Source: Candidatus Scatousia excrementipullorum
GTDB taxonomy: Bacteria; Cyanobacteriota; Vampirovibrionia; Gastranaerophilales; Gastranaerophilaceae
DNA: 8,730 nucleotides
Assembly: GCA_017694215.1 (NCBI GenBank)
Contig: JADIND010000102.1
Span: 1 to 8,730 of the forward strand
Direction: 5' to 3'
In this document: positions 1 to 6,340 of the stretch, in pieces
How positions within the stretch are numbered: position 1 is the stretch's first letter
Layout of the letters: each line of letters begins with the position of its first letter
Program-made: the position numbers and the translations under genes
The notes under the pieces: model-generated
Told to the model about the DNA's origin: nothing
Database searches by the model: none
The model's input: the letters and a program-made list of their open reading frames with translations, nothing else

Positions 1-345
1 GAAAAATTTGAAAAATTCGGTTACGGAATTGAATTTACCGGAGAAACAGAATTAATTTTCAGAAAAGTTCCGCAGTTGATATCAAAAGTCAATCCGAAAG
101 AAATTCTTTCAGATATTCTTGAAAATATTAACGGCGATATTGATAATCTTGAAGAAAAAATTCTCATCACAACCTCCTGCAAAGCTTCAGTTAAAGCCGG
201 ACAAAAATTATCAATCTGGCAGATGCAGGAAATTATAAAAAAATGGCGAACCACAAAAATGCCATATACCTGTCCGCACGGACGCCCGATTTGTAAGTTT
301 TTCCCGCATAAAGAAATTGCGGCATTTTTCCAGAGAAGTAAGTAA
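1..345 (+). CDS. mutL: DNA mismatch repair protein MutL, C-terminal fragment (5' end outside window)
   Basis: The frame is open from base 1, so this is the last 114 codons of a gene that starts to the left; the TTG at 76 is internal, not a start. The fragment matches the C-terminal dimerisation/endonuclease domain of MutL, which couples mismatch recognition by MutS to strand nicking. Visible landmarks are the cysteine-containing motif TSCKASVKAG (residues 58-67 of the fragment), equivalent to the family's 'ACR' motif, and CPHGRP (91-96), which contributes to the metal site of MutL proteins with their own endonuclease activity. The main endonuclease motif (DQHA...E) would lie upstream and cannot be seen. 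The protein ends in QRSK followed by TAA, 21 bases before a strong hairpin terminator. It converges with ahcY. The identification is firm; that the endonuclease is active is inferred from the two motifs only. Confidence 0.93.
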   Translation, partial: EKFEKFGYGIEFTGETELIFRKVPQLISKVNPKEILSDILENINGDIDNLEEKILITTSCKASVKAGQKLSIWQMQEIIKKWRTTKMPYTCPHGRPICKFFPHKEIAAFFQRSK

Positions 346-365
346 TATAAAAAATTTATAATAAT

Positions 366-396
366 AAAAAACTCCCGTACTGTTACGGGAGTTTTT
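366..396. terminator. Bidirectional rho-independent terminator between mutL and ahcY
   Basis: A perfect 9-bp stem, ACTCCCGTA (371-379) and TACGGGAGT (384-392), closes on the 4-base loop CTGT. It is flanked by an A run on the left (366-371) and a T run on the right (392-396). Read on either strand it gives a GC-containing hairpin followed by a U tract. It lies 21 bases after the mutL stop and 19 bases after the ahcY stop, so it probably ends both convergent transcripts. Confidence 0.9.
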
Positions 397-414
397 GTGT
401 GAATTACAGTATAA

Positions 415-1680
415 TTAAAATTTCCAGCTGTTAAGGTACTCTTCCTGTTCAGGAGTGAGTGTATCAATTTCAATACCCATAGCTTTCAATTTCAATTCCG
501 CAATTTTTACATCAACTTCGTGCGGAAGTGTGTACATCTTATTTTCAAGTTTGCCTTTGTTTTTAACAAGGAATTCAATACCGAGAGCCTGATTTGCAAA
601 ACTCATATCCATAACGCTTGCAGGATGACCTTCTGCGTTTACAAGGTTAACGAGTCTGCCTTCAGCAAAAACGTAAACTGATTTGCCGTTAGAAAGTTTA
701 TATTCTGCAAAATTAGGTCTGATTTCATTGATTTCAACAGTATGTTCTTTCAAGCCTGCAACATTGATTTCCCAATCAAAGTGTCCGGAGTTTGCAAGGA
801 ATGCTCCGTCTTTCATATTCAAGATATGCTGAACATCAATAACGTGTTTGTCGCCTGTTACGGTTAGGAAGATATCGCCTTCTTTTGCCGCCTGTGCAAT
901 AGGCATAACTCTATAGCCTTCCATGGCAGCTTCAAGAGCTTTGAGCGGGTCAACTTCACAAACAATAACGTTTGCCCCGAGAGCTTTTGCTCTTAATGCA
1001 CATCCTTTGCCGCACCAGCCATAACCTGATACAACAACTGTTTTACCGGCAATAAGAATGTTGGCACCACGGATAATTCCATCAAGTGAGCTTTGTCCTG
1101 TTCCGTAACGATTGTCGTATAAATGTTTTGTAAGACTTGTGTTAACTCCGACTGCAGGAAATTTCAATTTACCTTCATTTTCAAGAGCCTGAAGTCTTAT
1201 AATACCGGTTGTTGTTTCTTCGGTAGAACCGATAACTTTTGCGGCAAGTTCAGGTCTTTCCGCATGGATTGTTGAAACCATATCACAGCCGTCATCAATA
1301 ATAATGTCAGGATTATGATCCAGTGCAATCTGAATATGTTTTTTGTATTGTTCAACACTTTCACCAGCAACCGCAAAAACAGGTATTCCGTAATGTTTTA
1401 CCAGAGCTGCGGCAACATCATCCTGCGTTGAAAGAGGATTTGATGCAACAAGAACAGCATCGGCACCGCCGGATTTCATAACAACGCAAAGTGCGGCGGT
1501 TTCTTTTGTTACGTGAACACATGCTGACAATTTTAAGCCTTTAAAAGGCTGCTCTTCAATAAATCTTTTTTGAATCTGTTTTAAAACAGGCATATCTTTA
1601 AAAGCCCATTCTATCTGATTTTTACCCTGATCAGCCAGATTAATGTCTTTGATATCACATTTAAGTTCGGTCATCACCAT
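415..1680 (-). CDS. ahcY: Adenosylhomocysteinase (S-adenosyl-L-homocysteine hydrolase)
   Basis: This cytoplasmic NAD-dependent enzyme splits S-adenosylhomocysteine, the product inhibitor of methyltransferases, into homocysteine and adenosine in the activated methyl cycle. The 421-residue protein shows the family landmarks in order: NPLSTQDDVAAAL (81-93), IIDDGCDM (127-134), STEETTTG (152-159), the substrate/NAD segment TKHLYDNRYGTGQS (184-197, with K185 and D189), the Rossmann loop GYGWCGKG (219-226), NSGH (297-300) and EGHPASVMDMSFANQ (350-364). It is the shorter form, without the insert of many proteobacterial and eukaryotic enzymes. It ends in NSWKF rather than the KPDxYRY tail of those enzymes. 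The ATG at 1680 is chosen because AGGAG lies 7 bases upstream; an in-frame ATG at 1674 is a less well placed alternative. From memory it most resembles cyanobacterial AhcY. It is divergent from the GH13 gene and convergent with mutL, so probably monocistronic. Some related archaeal enzymes prefer S-inosylhomocysteine; nothing here indicates that. Confidence 0.97.
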   Translation of the reverse strand: MVMTELKCDIKDINLADQGKNQIEWAFKDMPVLKQIQKRFIEEQPFKGLKLSACVHVTKETAALCVVMKSGGADAVLVASNPLSTQDDVAAALVKHYGIPVFAVAGESVEQYKKHIQIALDHNPDIIIDDGCDMVSTIHAERPELAAKVIGSTEETTTGIIRLQALENEGKLKFPAVGVNTSLTKHLYDNRYGTGQSSLDGIIRGANILIAGKTVVVSGYGWCGKGCALRAKALGANVIVCEVDPLKALEAAMEGYRVMPIAQAAKEGDIFLTVTGDKHVIDVQHILNMKDGAFLANSGHFDWEINVAGLKEHTVEINEIRPNFAEYKLSNGKSVYVFAEGRLVNLVNAEGHPASVMDMSFANQALGIEFLVKNKGKLENKMYTLPHEVDVKIAELKLKAMGIEIDTLTPEQEEYLNSWKF

Positions 1681-1687
1681 TTAAATT

Positions 1688-1692
1688 CTCCT
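1688..1692 (-). promoter_or_regulatory. Ribosome binding site of ahcY
   Basis: On the minus strand the sequence reads AGGAG, then 7 bases, then ATG. This good Shine-Dalgarno match supports the start at 1680. Confidence 0.85.
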
Positions 1693-1693
1693 G

Positions 1694-1724
1694 TTTTGTA
1701 CATTGTTTAAGTGTATTTTGTACA
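1694..1724. repeat. Direct repeat TTTTGTACA, two copies 22 bp apart, in the ahcY leader
   Basis: TTTTGTACA occurs at 1694-1702 and again at 1716-1724, a spacing of 22 bp or about two helical turns. The right copy contains the 8-bp palindrome TTGTACAA (1718-1725). The copies fall between the predicted ahcY transcription start (near 1723) and its ribosome binding site. That is a suitable place for a repressor site, or for a control element in the RNA leader. No known regulator is recognised. Confidence 0.5.
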
Positions 1725-1729
1725 ACAAT

Positions 1730-1757
1730 ATTATAAAATTTAAAATATAAATGGCAA
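1730..1757 (-). promoter_or_regulatory. Predicted sigma-70 type promoter of ahcY
   Basis: On the minus strand a -35 hexamer TTGCCA (1757-1752) is followed by 16 bases and a perfect -10 hexamer TATAAT (1735-1730). Transcription would begin near 1723, giving a leader of about 43 bases before the ATG at 1680. This leader is too short for most SAM or SAH riboswitches. The two 14-bp palindromes lie directly upstream, centred near -48 and -68 relative to this start. Confidence 0.7.
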
Positions 1758-1761
1758 TAAT

Positions 1762-1791
1762 TTGTTACATTTATGTAAACCGAATTATATT
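1762..1791 (+). promoter_or_regulatory. Possible promoter of the GH13 gene
   Basis: A -35-like TTGTTA (1762-1767) and a -10-like TATATT (1786-1791) are separated by 18 bases. If used, transcription would start near 1798, giving a leader of about 80 bases. Both hexamers are imperfect and the region is very AT-rich, so chance matches are likely. A further -10-like TAAGAT lies at 1812-1817 without a good -35. Confidence 0.3.
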
Positions 1792-1798
1792 TATGTAA
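1765..1798. promoter_or_regulatory. Tandem 14-bp palindromes, probable operator in the divergent promoter region
   Basis: TTACATTTATGTAA (1765-1778) is a perfect inverted repeat, TTACAT and ATGTAA around a 2-base centre. A second copy, TTATATTTATGTAA (1785-1798), differs at one base. The start-to-start distance is exactly 20 bp, so both sites face the same side of the helix, and the 11-mer ATTTATGTAAA repeats with the same period (1769-1779 and 1789-1799). The pair sits between the divergent starts of ahcY and the GH13 gene and overlaps the possible GH13 promoter. This looks like a double binding site for a dimeric regulator. Which regulator, and which gene it controls, is not known from the sequence. 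Confidence 0.6.
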
Positions 1799-1866
1799 AA
1801 ATTTCTTAATATAAGATAAAGTTTTGGCAAAAATTATTATTCACAGGAGTTATAAAATCAGAAGTA

Positions 1867-1871
1867 AGGAG
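1867..1871 (+). promoter_or_regulatory. Ribosome binding site deciding the GH13 start
   Basis: AGGAG at 1867-1871 lies 5 bases before the GTG at 1877. An earlier in-frame GTG at 1871 overlaps this Shine-Dalgarno itself, and an in-frame TAA at 1865 closes the frame upstream, so 1877 is the preferred start. An ATG at 1875 in another frame is followed at once by TGA and overlaps the GTG start. Confidence 0.7.
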
Positions 1872-1876
1872 TGCAT

Positions 1877-4800
1877 GTGAAAGTAAGTATCGACAGACAA
1901 AAAAACGGAAAAGCCCCGTCACAAGTAAATTTTAAAGGTTATGATATTGAAAAATCTAAAGCCGGAGATTTGGTTTATACCTTTAATTTCCCGTACGATA
2001 AGGACAAATATAACGGTTATGTTGAAATTTGTCTTTTGAAAAAGGATAACAACGGCAATTATCATATCGTTGACGGTTTGATTAACAAAGATATCGATGT
2101 AAGCAATATCGAAGGCGAAACCCAGAAAAATATTGCGGCAATGGCTCTGCCTTTAAATGACGGTAAAACTACTATTAACCTGAGCAAAAGCTACGGGATT
2201 CCGGTAAACACTCCGTTCGGATACCACTTTAAACTTGTTCCGAAAAACGGCAACTCTCCTATTTATCAAATTGATTCCGGTGATGTCATCGACTTTTCTC
2301 AAGGTGTAGGTTATTCACATGATGTTTATAATATAATCACTCCTAACGGAACAAAAGGAACTGAAATTGGCTCCCAAATCCTTCTGATACCGGATTCATA
2401 TAATGCAATGTATACTTATGACAAAGACGGAAAAGTTATTCCGAATTTGAAATATATGGAAGCAATCAAAGCTACAAAACATTTTTCAAACAAAATGGGC
2501 GGTTCTCTTGCCGGGGTTGAACATGACCTTGATGCAGGCAAATTTGATAATTATACTAAAATTATTTCCACACCGCTTTTTACGGATGACAGTTTGACAC
2601 CTCACAATTACTGGAACAAAAACTGCATGCAGATGGCTCATTCTCTCGGCAATATCAAGAATTACCAGTCATTACAGAAAAAACTGTTTGCAAAAGGTAT
2701 CAACTGGGTTTCGGACGGTGCATTCGTAAACGAAGGGCTGGAAGGTGTTCACTTCAGACATGTTCTTAAATGGGGTGAAAAATCACCATACTTTAACTGG
2801 TTCAGAGCATCTAACCTAAAAGACAAACCGCTTATTCTGGGCGTTTTTCCTAAAAACCATGAAGTTATAGGATTTAAGGTAGTAAACTCTCCTGAAATTG
2901 TTACTACTGATAAAAACGGAGTTGTAACCGGTGTCACTAAAAATAAAAATTATGACAGCAAACAGCCTACATATATTCAGATTTTTGATAATCGTCTGGT
3001 AACGGCAGATGAAGCTAAAGATAATTCACCGCTTATCAAGAGTTATTCAAAACTTGATACAGGAAATACATTTGATATCGTGACCCATCAGGATACACTG
3101 CCACCTTATTCATTTGAGGTTGACCCTGATACCCTGACCAAGAATATGAAAACCCTTGCAACTTATAACAAGGATGTTAAAGATTCCGGCAAACTTACAA
3201 AAGATTCATATCAGGCAATAAGATTGTTATCAAGATTTGAAAACTTTACTCTTGATGAAAAAATCGAAGGCGGTTTTGATACCTGGGATGCAAACGTAGA
3301 TATTGCAAAAATCAATTATGTTTATTCAAAAGAAAACATAAAAGAACTGCATAACATAATGAACGATGATGACCGTATAGAATACAATCGTTTGATAACT
3401 AAAAATAACTTTATGACACAGGATTACGCCCTGACATCAGCTGCATACTGGACAAAAATGACAAACGGCATTTTGAATTTACACGTTGCCCAGAATTTAA
3501 AGAACGTTGACACAAAAGATGCCGGCAAAATTATGGAGCAGATAAAAACCAATGTAGTTGACAAACGGGTATTCCCTCAAAAGGTAATGGAAGCTGTTGA
3601 TGAAGATGTTATCAACTATATTCTCAAAAAGAAATACGACCTGAATGAGAAATCCAATGAAGAATACAAAAATGTTATCATCTCCGGAATGATGGATTTG
3701 CCGCTTGATTCAATCGAACTCGGTGACAACATCGTTTCTGTTCTGGCATCACCTTATATGTCAAAACGTGCGACAACCGCCGATGACCTCGGAATATCAA
3801 GATTTGATTTGTTGCAAAAAGATGAAAACTCAAATCTTGATGACAAATTCAAAAAAACATACAACGAAACAACCGAATTGTATGAAAAACAAATGTACGA
3901 TTTCGCAAGCGAAATCCTTGCGGCATTAAATAAAAAACTGCCGGCTCAAAATCAGTTAAATGACGGCTTGAATACTTCTGAGTATGGCAAATACGTTATG
4001 TCATACATAACTGCAGAAATCGCCAAATTTGCAATAATCAAAGGTCTGTTCCCTAATGCAGAAGTTAAAATTGATGAGACAAACGGCGGCGTAATTTATG
4101 ATTACAATAAATTAAAACAGACTTCACTTCAGGAACTCGGTATTAATGCAAATTCACCGGTTCAGGAAGCTGAACTCTTATTGAAACGTTTAAAAGGTTC
4201 GAAATTTATAAAAAGCGGTATTCCGGCAATCAGTGACAAAGATAAAGCAATTCTTGTCGATGCCCTTTATAAAATGCTTGAAGGAACCAATACCATGAGT
4301 TTCAAACTTGCTGAAGTTATTGTAGACAGAAGCAAGTCAGGTTTGGATTGGAGAATTGACGCAACAAAAGATATTGCGGATGTAGAATCTTTGAGAAATG
4401 AACAAACGGATTTTGAAGATACCTGGGGTAATATCATTAACTTCTGGTCAAAATTTGCAAAATCTGTTTATAAATATAACCCTAATTCTTATCTTGTTGC
4501 GGAAGTAACTGACGAGATGACAATGTATGGTAAAGCCGGGAACAAATCTCCGAAATATACTTATCCGAAAGATGTTGTAATGAAATTCCTCAGAGAAACC
4601 GGCATTACATCAACAGCAAATTACAGTTTCTTCTTCACCGATATTCCTGCACTTTTCGGAAAGAATATTGAAAAAGGTGAAGATTGGGGCGTTGACCATA
4701 CAAAAGTTTATACATTACTCAAAGACTTTTTATTCTCAGGGCCTCTGCATTCCATAATCAGTTCTTACACCTTCGGCGATAACCATGATAAACCTCGACT

Positions 4801-6256
4801 TCTTCACGGACTCGCGATGGATATGGGACTTTTCTATGCTGATTTGAACAAATCATTAAAAGCTGATCAGGTCAATACTCAGGATTATAAATACAAAGAA
4901 ACAGCATATAAAGTTACGCACGGCATGTTCTTCCCGGGCGATGGTGTTGAAACATACAAAATCTTAAATTACGATTTTACAAGAATAAGTCCTAAAGCAA
5001 TCGCTATGGGTGATGCAATGGGTAATGCATTCGGCAATGCCCTCCAAACACTGACCGGCGGACCTGAAAAGAAATGGGAAAGATTTATTTCCGATGAACA
5101 GCAAAATATGGCTTATAAAGCTCTTGCTGCTGCTGTCGCCGATTTGTCGAAAGGTATCTATGACGGCAATGTATTCCAGGCAGAAGCTTTTGGCGTAAGA
5201 CCTTTTGATATTGCCATTGAAATGGTTGTTAATCAGGCCGTCAAATATCACGGATTAAAATTCTCGGATAATGCAAAAGAAAATGCTGAATTAATCAAAC
5301 GACTAAAAAATACTATGTTCTATGAAGCTCTTGCTCCGGCAATGACAAAAGTTCAGGGTATTATGAAAACACTTGTTGCATTACCTGGTGCTCCGACATT
5401 GTTTGCAGGTGATGATATGGGCTCAACAGGTTATGAACAGCTGACCAAAAATATCTACCTTCAGAATCGTTCAACACTCCACTGGGAATGGCTGGAAGAA
5501 GATTCGCCGGAACATCTTGAATTCATACAGGAACACCAGAAGAAGCTTGATGAAATTATGGCAACCCGAAAACGTCCAGAACTTCACCCGTTGAACGATG
5601 GTGCTCCATATCTTTTGAATACAATTCAGGTTAATAATCAGGACAATAAAGTTAATGCTCTGCTGCGTCAAAGCACAGACGGTTCTATGACAATTTCACT
5701 TTTCAATATGTCCGGAGCAAACCATAACTTCAGACAGAAGAATGAACCTGAAAATTATCCTGTTCATATTGATGCAATCGAACTCAACCGAATTAATCAA
5801 AATGATAAATACGATTCAGGTTTGAGATGCGGTTTGCCTCTGGGTACGGAATTTATTGACGCTAAAAACCCTAATGATGTATATGTGGTTGTAAACGGAA
5901 ATGACCCTGACCATTATAAAATTGTTAAAAAAGGCGGCGGTACAATTTACATTGACGACAATACAAAAATTCTTTACTATGTTTCACCTGAATTTCAGAA
6001 AAAGAAACAACGTATTGAGGCTTTAAGAAATGCAATGTCTGCCAGAGCAAAATTAGACAAACCGCAGGAAGGAACTTATAAAAATATCCTTGACCTTCGC
6101 CGCAAACAAAAAACTGCAAAACAGACGGCTTTCAGCGGACGCCAAACAAGACGCAGAGAATTGTATAACCCTCAATACAATTTCAGAGCTGCTAATGCGT
6201 ATGTTCAGCAAAAAGAAACCGAAAAAGGCTCTAAGTTATCGCTGATTTCAAAATAA
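1877..6256 (+). CDS. Very large alpha-amylase family (GH13) protein with long insertions in the catalytic barrel
   Basis: This is a 1459-residue protein (GTG start; GH13 enzymes are usually about 450-800 residues). Family members cleave or transfer alpha-glucosidic bonds in starch or glycogen; the exact reaction cannot be named. Layout, counted from the GTG at 1877: short N-terminal segment with NFKGYD (18-23); probable beta-sandwich (28-125); start of the barrel with MGGSLAGV (207-214) and TPHNYWNKN (241-249); region I SDGAFVNEG (279-287, D280); region V IAKIN (476-480); region II DWRIDATKD (824-832, R826 and nucleophile D828); region III LVAEV with acid/base E876; region IV FGDNHD (966-971, H970 and D971); beta-8 motif GAPTLFAGDDMG (1171-1182); C-terminal beta domain (about 1240-1370); basic tail (1374-1459). 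The catalytic triad is present. About 340 mostly helical residues separate regions V and II, and about 200 separate region IV from beta-8. No signal peptide or membrane segment is visible, so a cytoplasmic place, perhaps on glycogen, is inferred. Terminators and divergent ahcY suggest a single-gene transcript. Confidence 0.85.
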   Translation: MKVSIDRQKNGKAPSQVNFKGYDIEKSKAGDLVYTFNFPYDKDKYNGYVEICLLKKDNNGNYHIVDGLINKDIDVSNIEGETQKNIAAMALPLNDGKTTINLSKSYGIPVNTPFGYHFKLVPKNGNSPIYQIDSGDVIDFSQGVGYSHDVYNIITPNGTKGTEIGSQILLIPDSYNAMYTYDKDGKVIPNLKYMEAIKATKHFSNKMGGSLAGVEHDLDAGKFDNYTKIISTPLFTDDSLTPHNYWNKNCMQMAHSLGNIKNYQSLQKKLFAKGINWVSDGAFVNEGLEGVHFRHVLKWGEKSPYFNWFRASNLKDKPLILGVFPKNHEVIGFKVVNSPEIVTTDKNGVVTGVTKNKNYDSKQPTYIQIFDNRLVTADEAKDNSPLIKSYSKLDTGNTFDIVTHQDTLPPYSFEVDPDTLTKNMKTLATYNKDVKDSGKLTKDSYQAIRLLSRFENFTLDEKIEGGFDTWDANVDIAKINYVYSKENIKELHNIMNDDDRIEYNRLITKNNFMTQDYALTSAAYWTKMTNGILNLHVAQNLKNVDTKDAGKIMEQIKTNVVDKRVFPQKVMEAVDEDVINYILKKKYDLNEKSNEEYKNVIISGMMDLPLDSIELGDNIVSVLASPYMSKRATTADDLGISRFDLLQKDENSNLDDKFKKTYNETTELYEKQMYDFASEILAALNKKLPAQNQLNDGLNTSEYGKYVMSYITAEIAKFAIIKGLFPNAEVKIDETNGGVIYDYNKLKQTSLQELGINANSPVQEAELLLKRLKGSKFIKSGIPAISDKDKAILVDALYKMLEGTNTMSFKLAEVIVDRSKSGLDWRIDATKDIADVESLRNEQTDFEDTWGNIINFWSKFAKSVYKYNPNSYLVAEVTDEMTMYGKAGNKSPKYTYPKDVVMKFLRETGITSTANYSFFFTDIPALFGKNIEKGEDWGVDHTKVYTLLKDFLFSGPLHSIISSYTFGDNHDKPRLLHGLAMDMGLFYADLNKSLKADQVNTQDYKYKETAYKVTHGMFFPGDGVETYKILNYDFTRISPKAIAMGDAMGNAFGNALQTLTGGPEKKWERFISDEQQNMAYKALAAAVADLSKGIYDGNVFQAEAFGVRPFDIAIEMVVNQAVKYHGLKFSDNAKENAELIKRLKNTMFYEALAPAMTKVQGIMKTLVALPGAPTLFAGDDMGSTGYEQLTKNIYLQNRSTLHWEWLEEDSPEHLEFIQEHQKKLDEIMATRKRPELHPLNDGAPYLLNTIQVNNQDNKVNALLRQSTDGSMTISLFNMSGANHNFRQKNEPENYPVHIDAIELNRINQNDKYDSGLRCGLPLGTEFIDAKNPNDVYVVVNGNDPDHYKIVKKGGGTIYIDDNTKILYYVSPEFQKKKQRIEALRNAMSARAKLDKPQEGTYKNILDLRRKQKTAKQTAFSGRQTRRRELYNPQYNFRAANAYVQQKETEKGSKLSLISK

Positions 6257-6276
6257 AAGATAAGACAATTACTAAT

Positions 6277-6309
6277 AAAAAAGACTGTCATCTAGTGACC
6301 GTCTTTTTT
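6277..6309. terminator. Bidirectional rho-independent terminator between the GH13 gene and secA
   Basis: AAAAAAGAC-T-GTCA (6277-6290) pairs with TGAC-C-GTCTTTTTT (6296-6309) around the loop TCTAG, with one internal mismatch. The A run and T run give a U tract on either strand. It lies 20 bases after the GH13 stop and 31 bases after the secA stop, so it serves both convergent genes. Confidence 0.85.
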
Positions 6310-6340
6310 ATACTGTTTAAATTTGAATATCAGCAGGGGG

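Noticed and set aside
76..345. A separate 89-residue gene starting at TTG 76
   Set aside because: The frame is open to base 1 and its upstream residues continue the MutL C-terminal domain, so it is a gene fragment and not a small gene.
21..473. A 150-codon minus-strand open frame covering the mutL end and the ahcY 3' end
   Set aside because: It is antisense to the recognisable MutL C-terminus, runs through the terminator hairpin and into ahcY in another frame, and shows no family resemblance.
1681..1725. A SAM or S-adenosylhomocysteine riboswitch in the ahcY leader
   Set aside because: The predicted leader is only about 43 bases, very AT-rich, and has no paired structure or conserved core that I can recognise.
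1845..1849. A second AGGAG as the ribosome binding site of a leader peptide before the GH13 gene
   Set aside because: No ATG, GTG or TTG follows within a usable distance; the next start codons belong to the GH13 start cluster at 1871-1879.
2749..6119. Small open frames on both strands inside the GH13 gene (for example 2749-2937, 3705-3929, 4964-5251, 5471-5671, 5925-6119)
   Set aside because: They overlap a long continuous coding frame with recognisable motifs and have no ribosome binding site support or family features.
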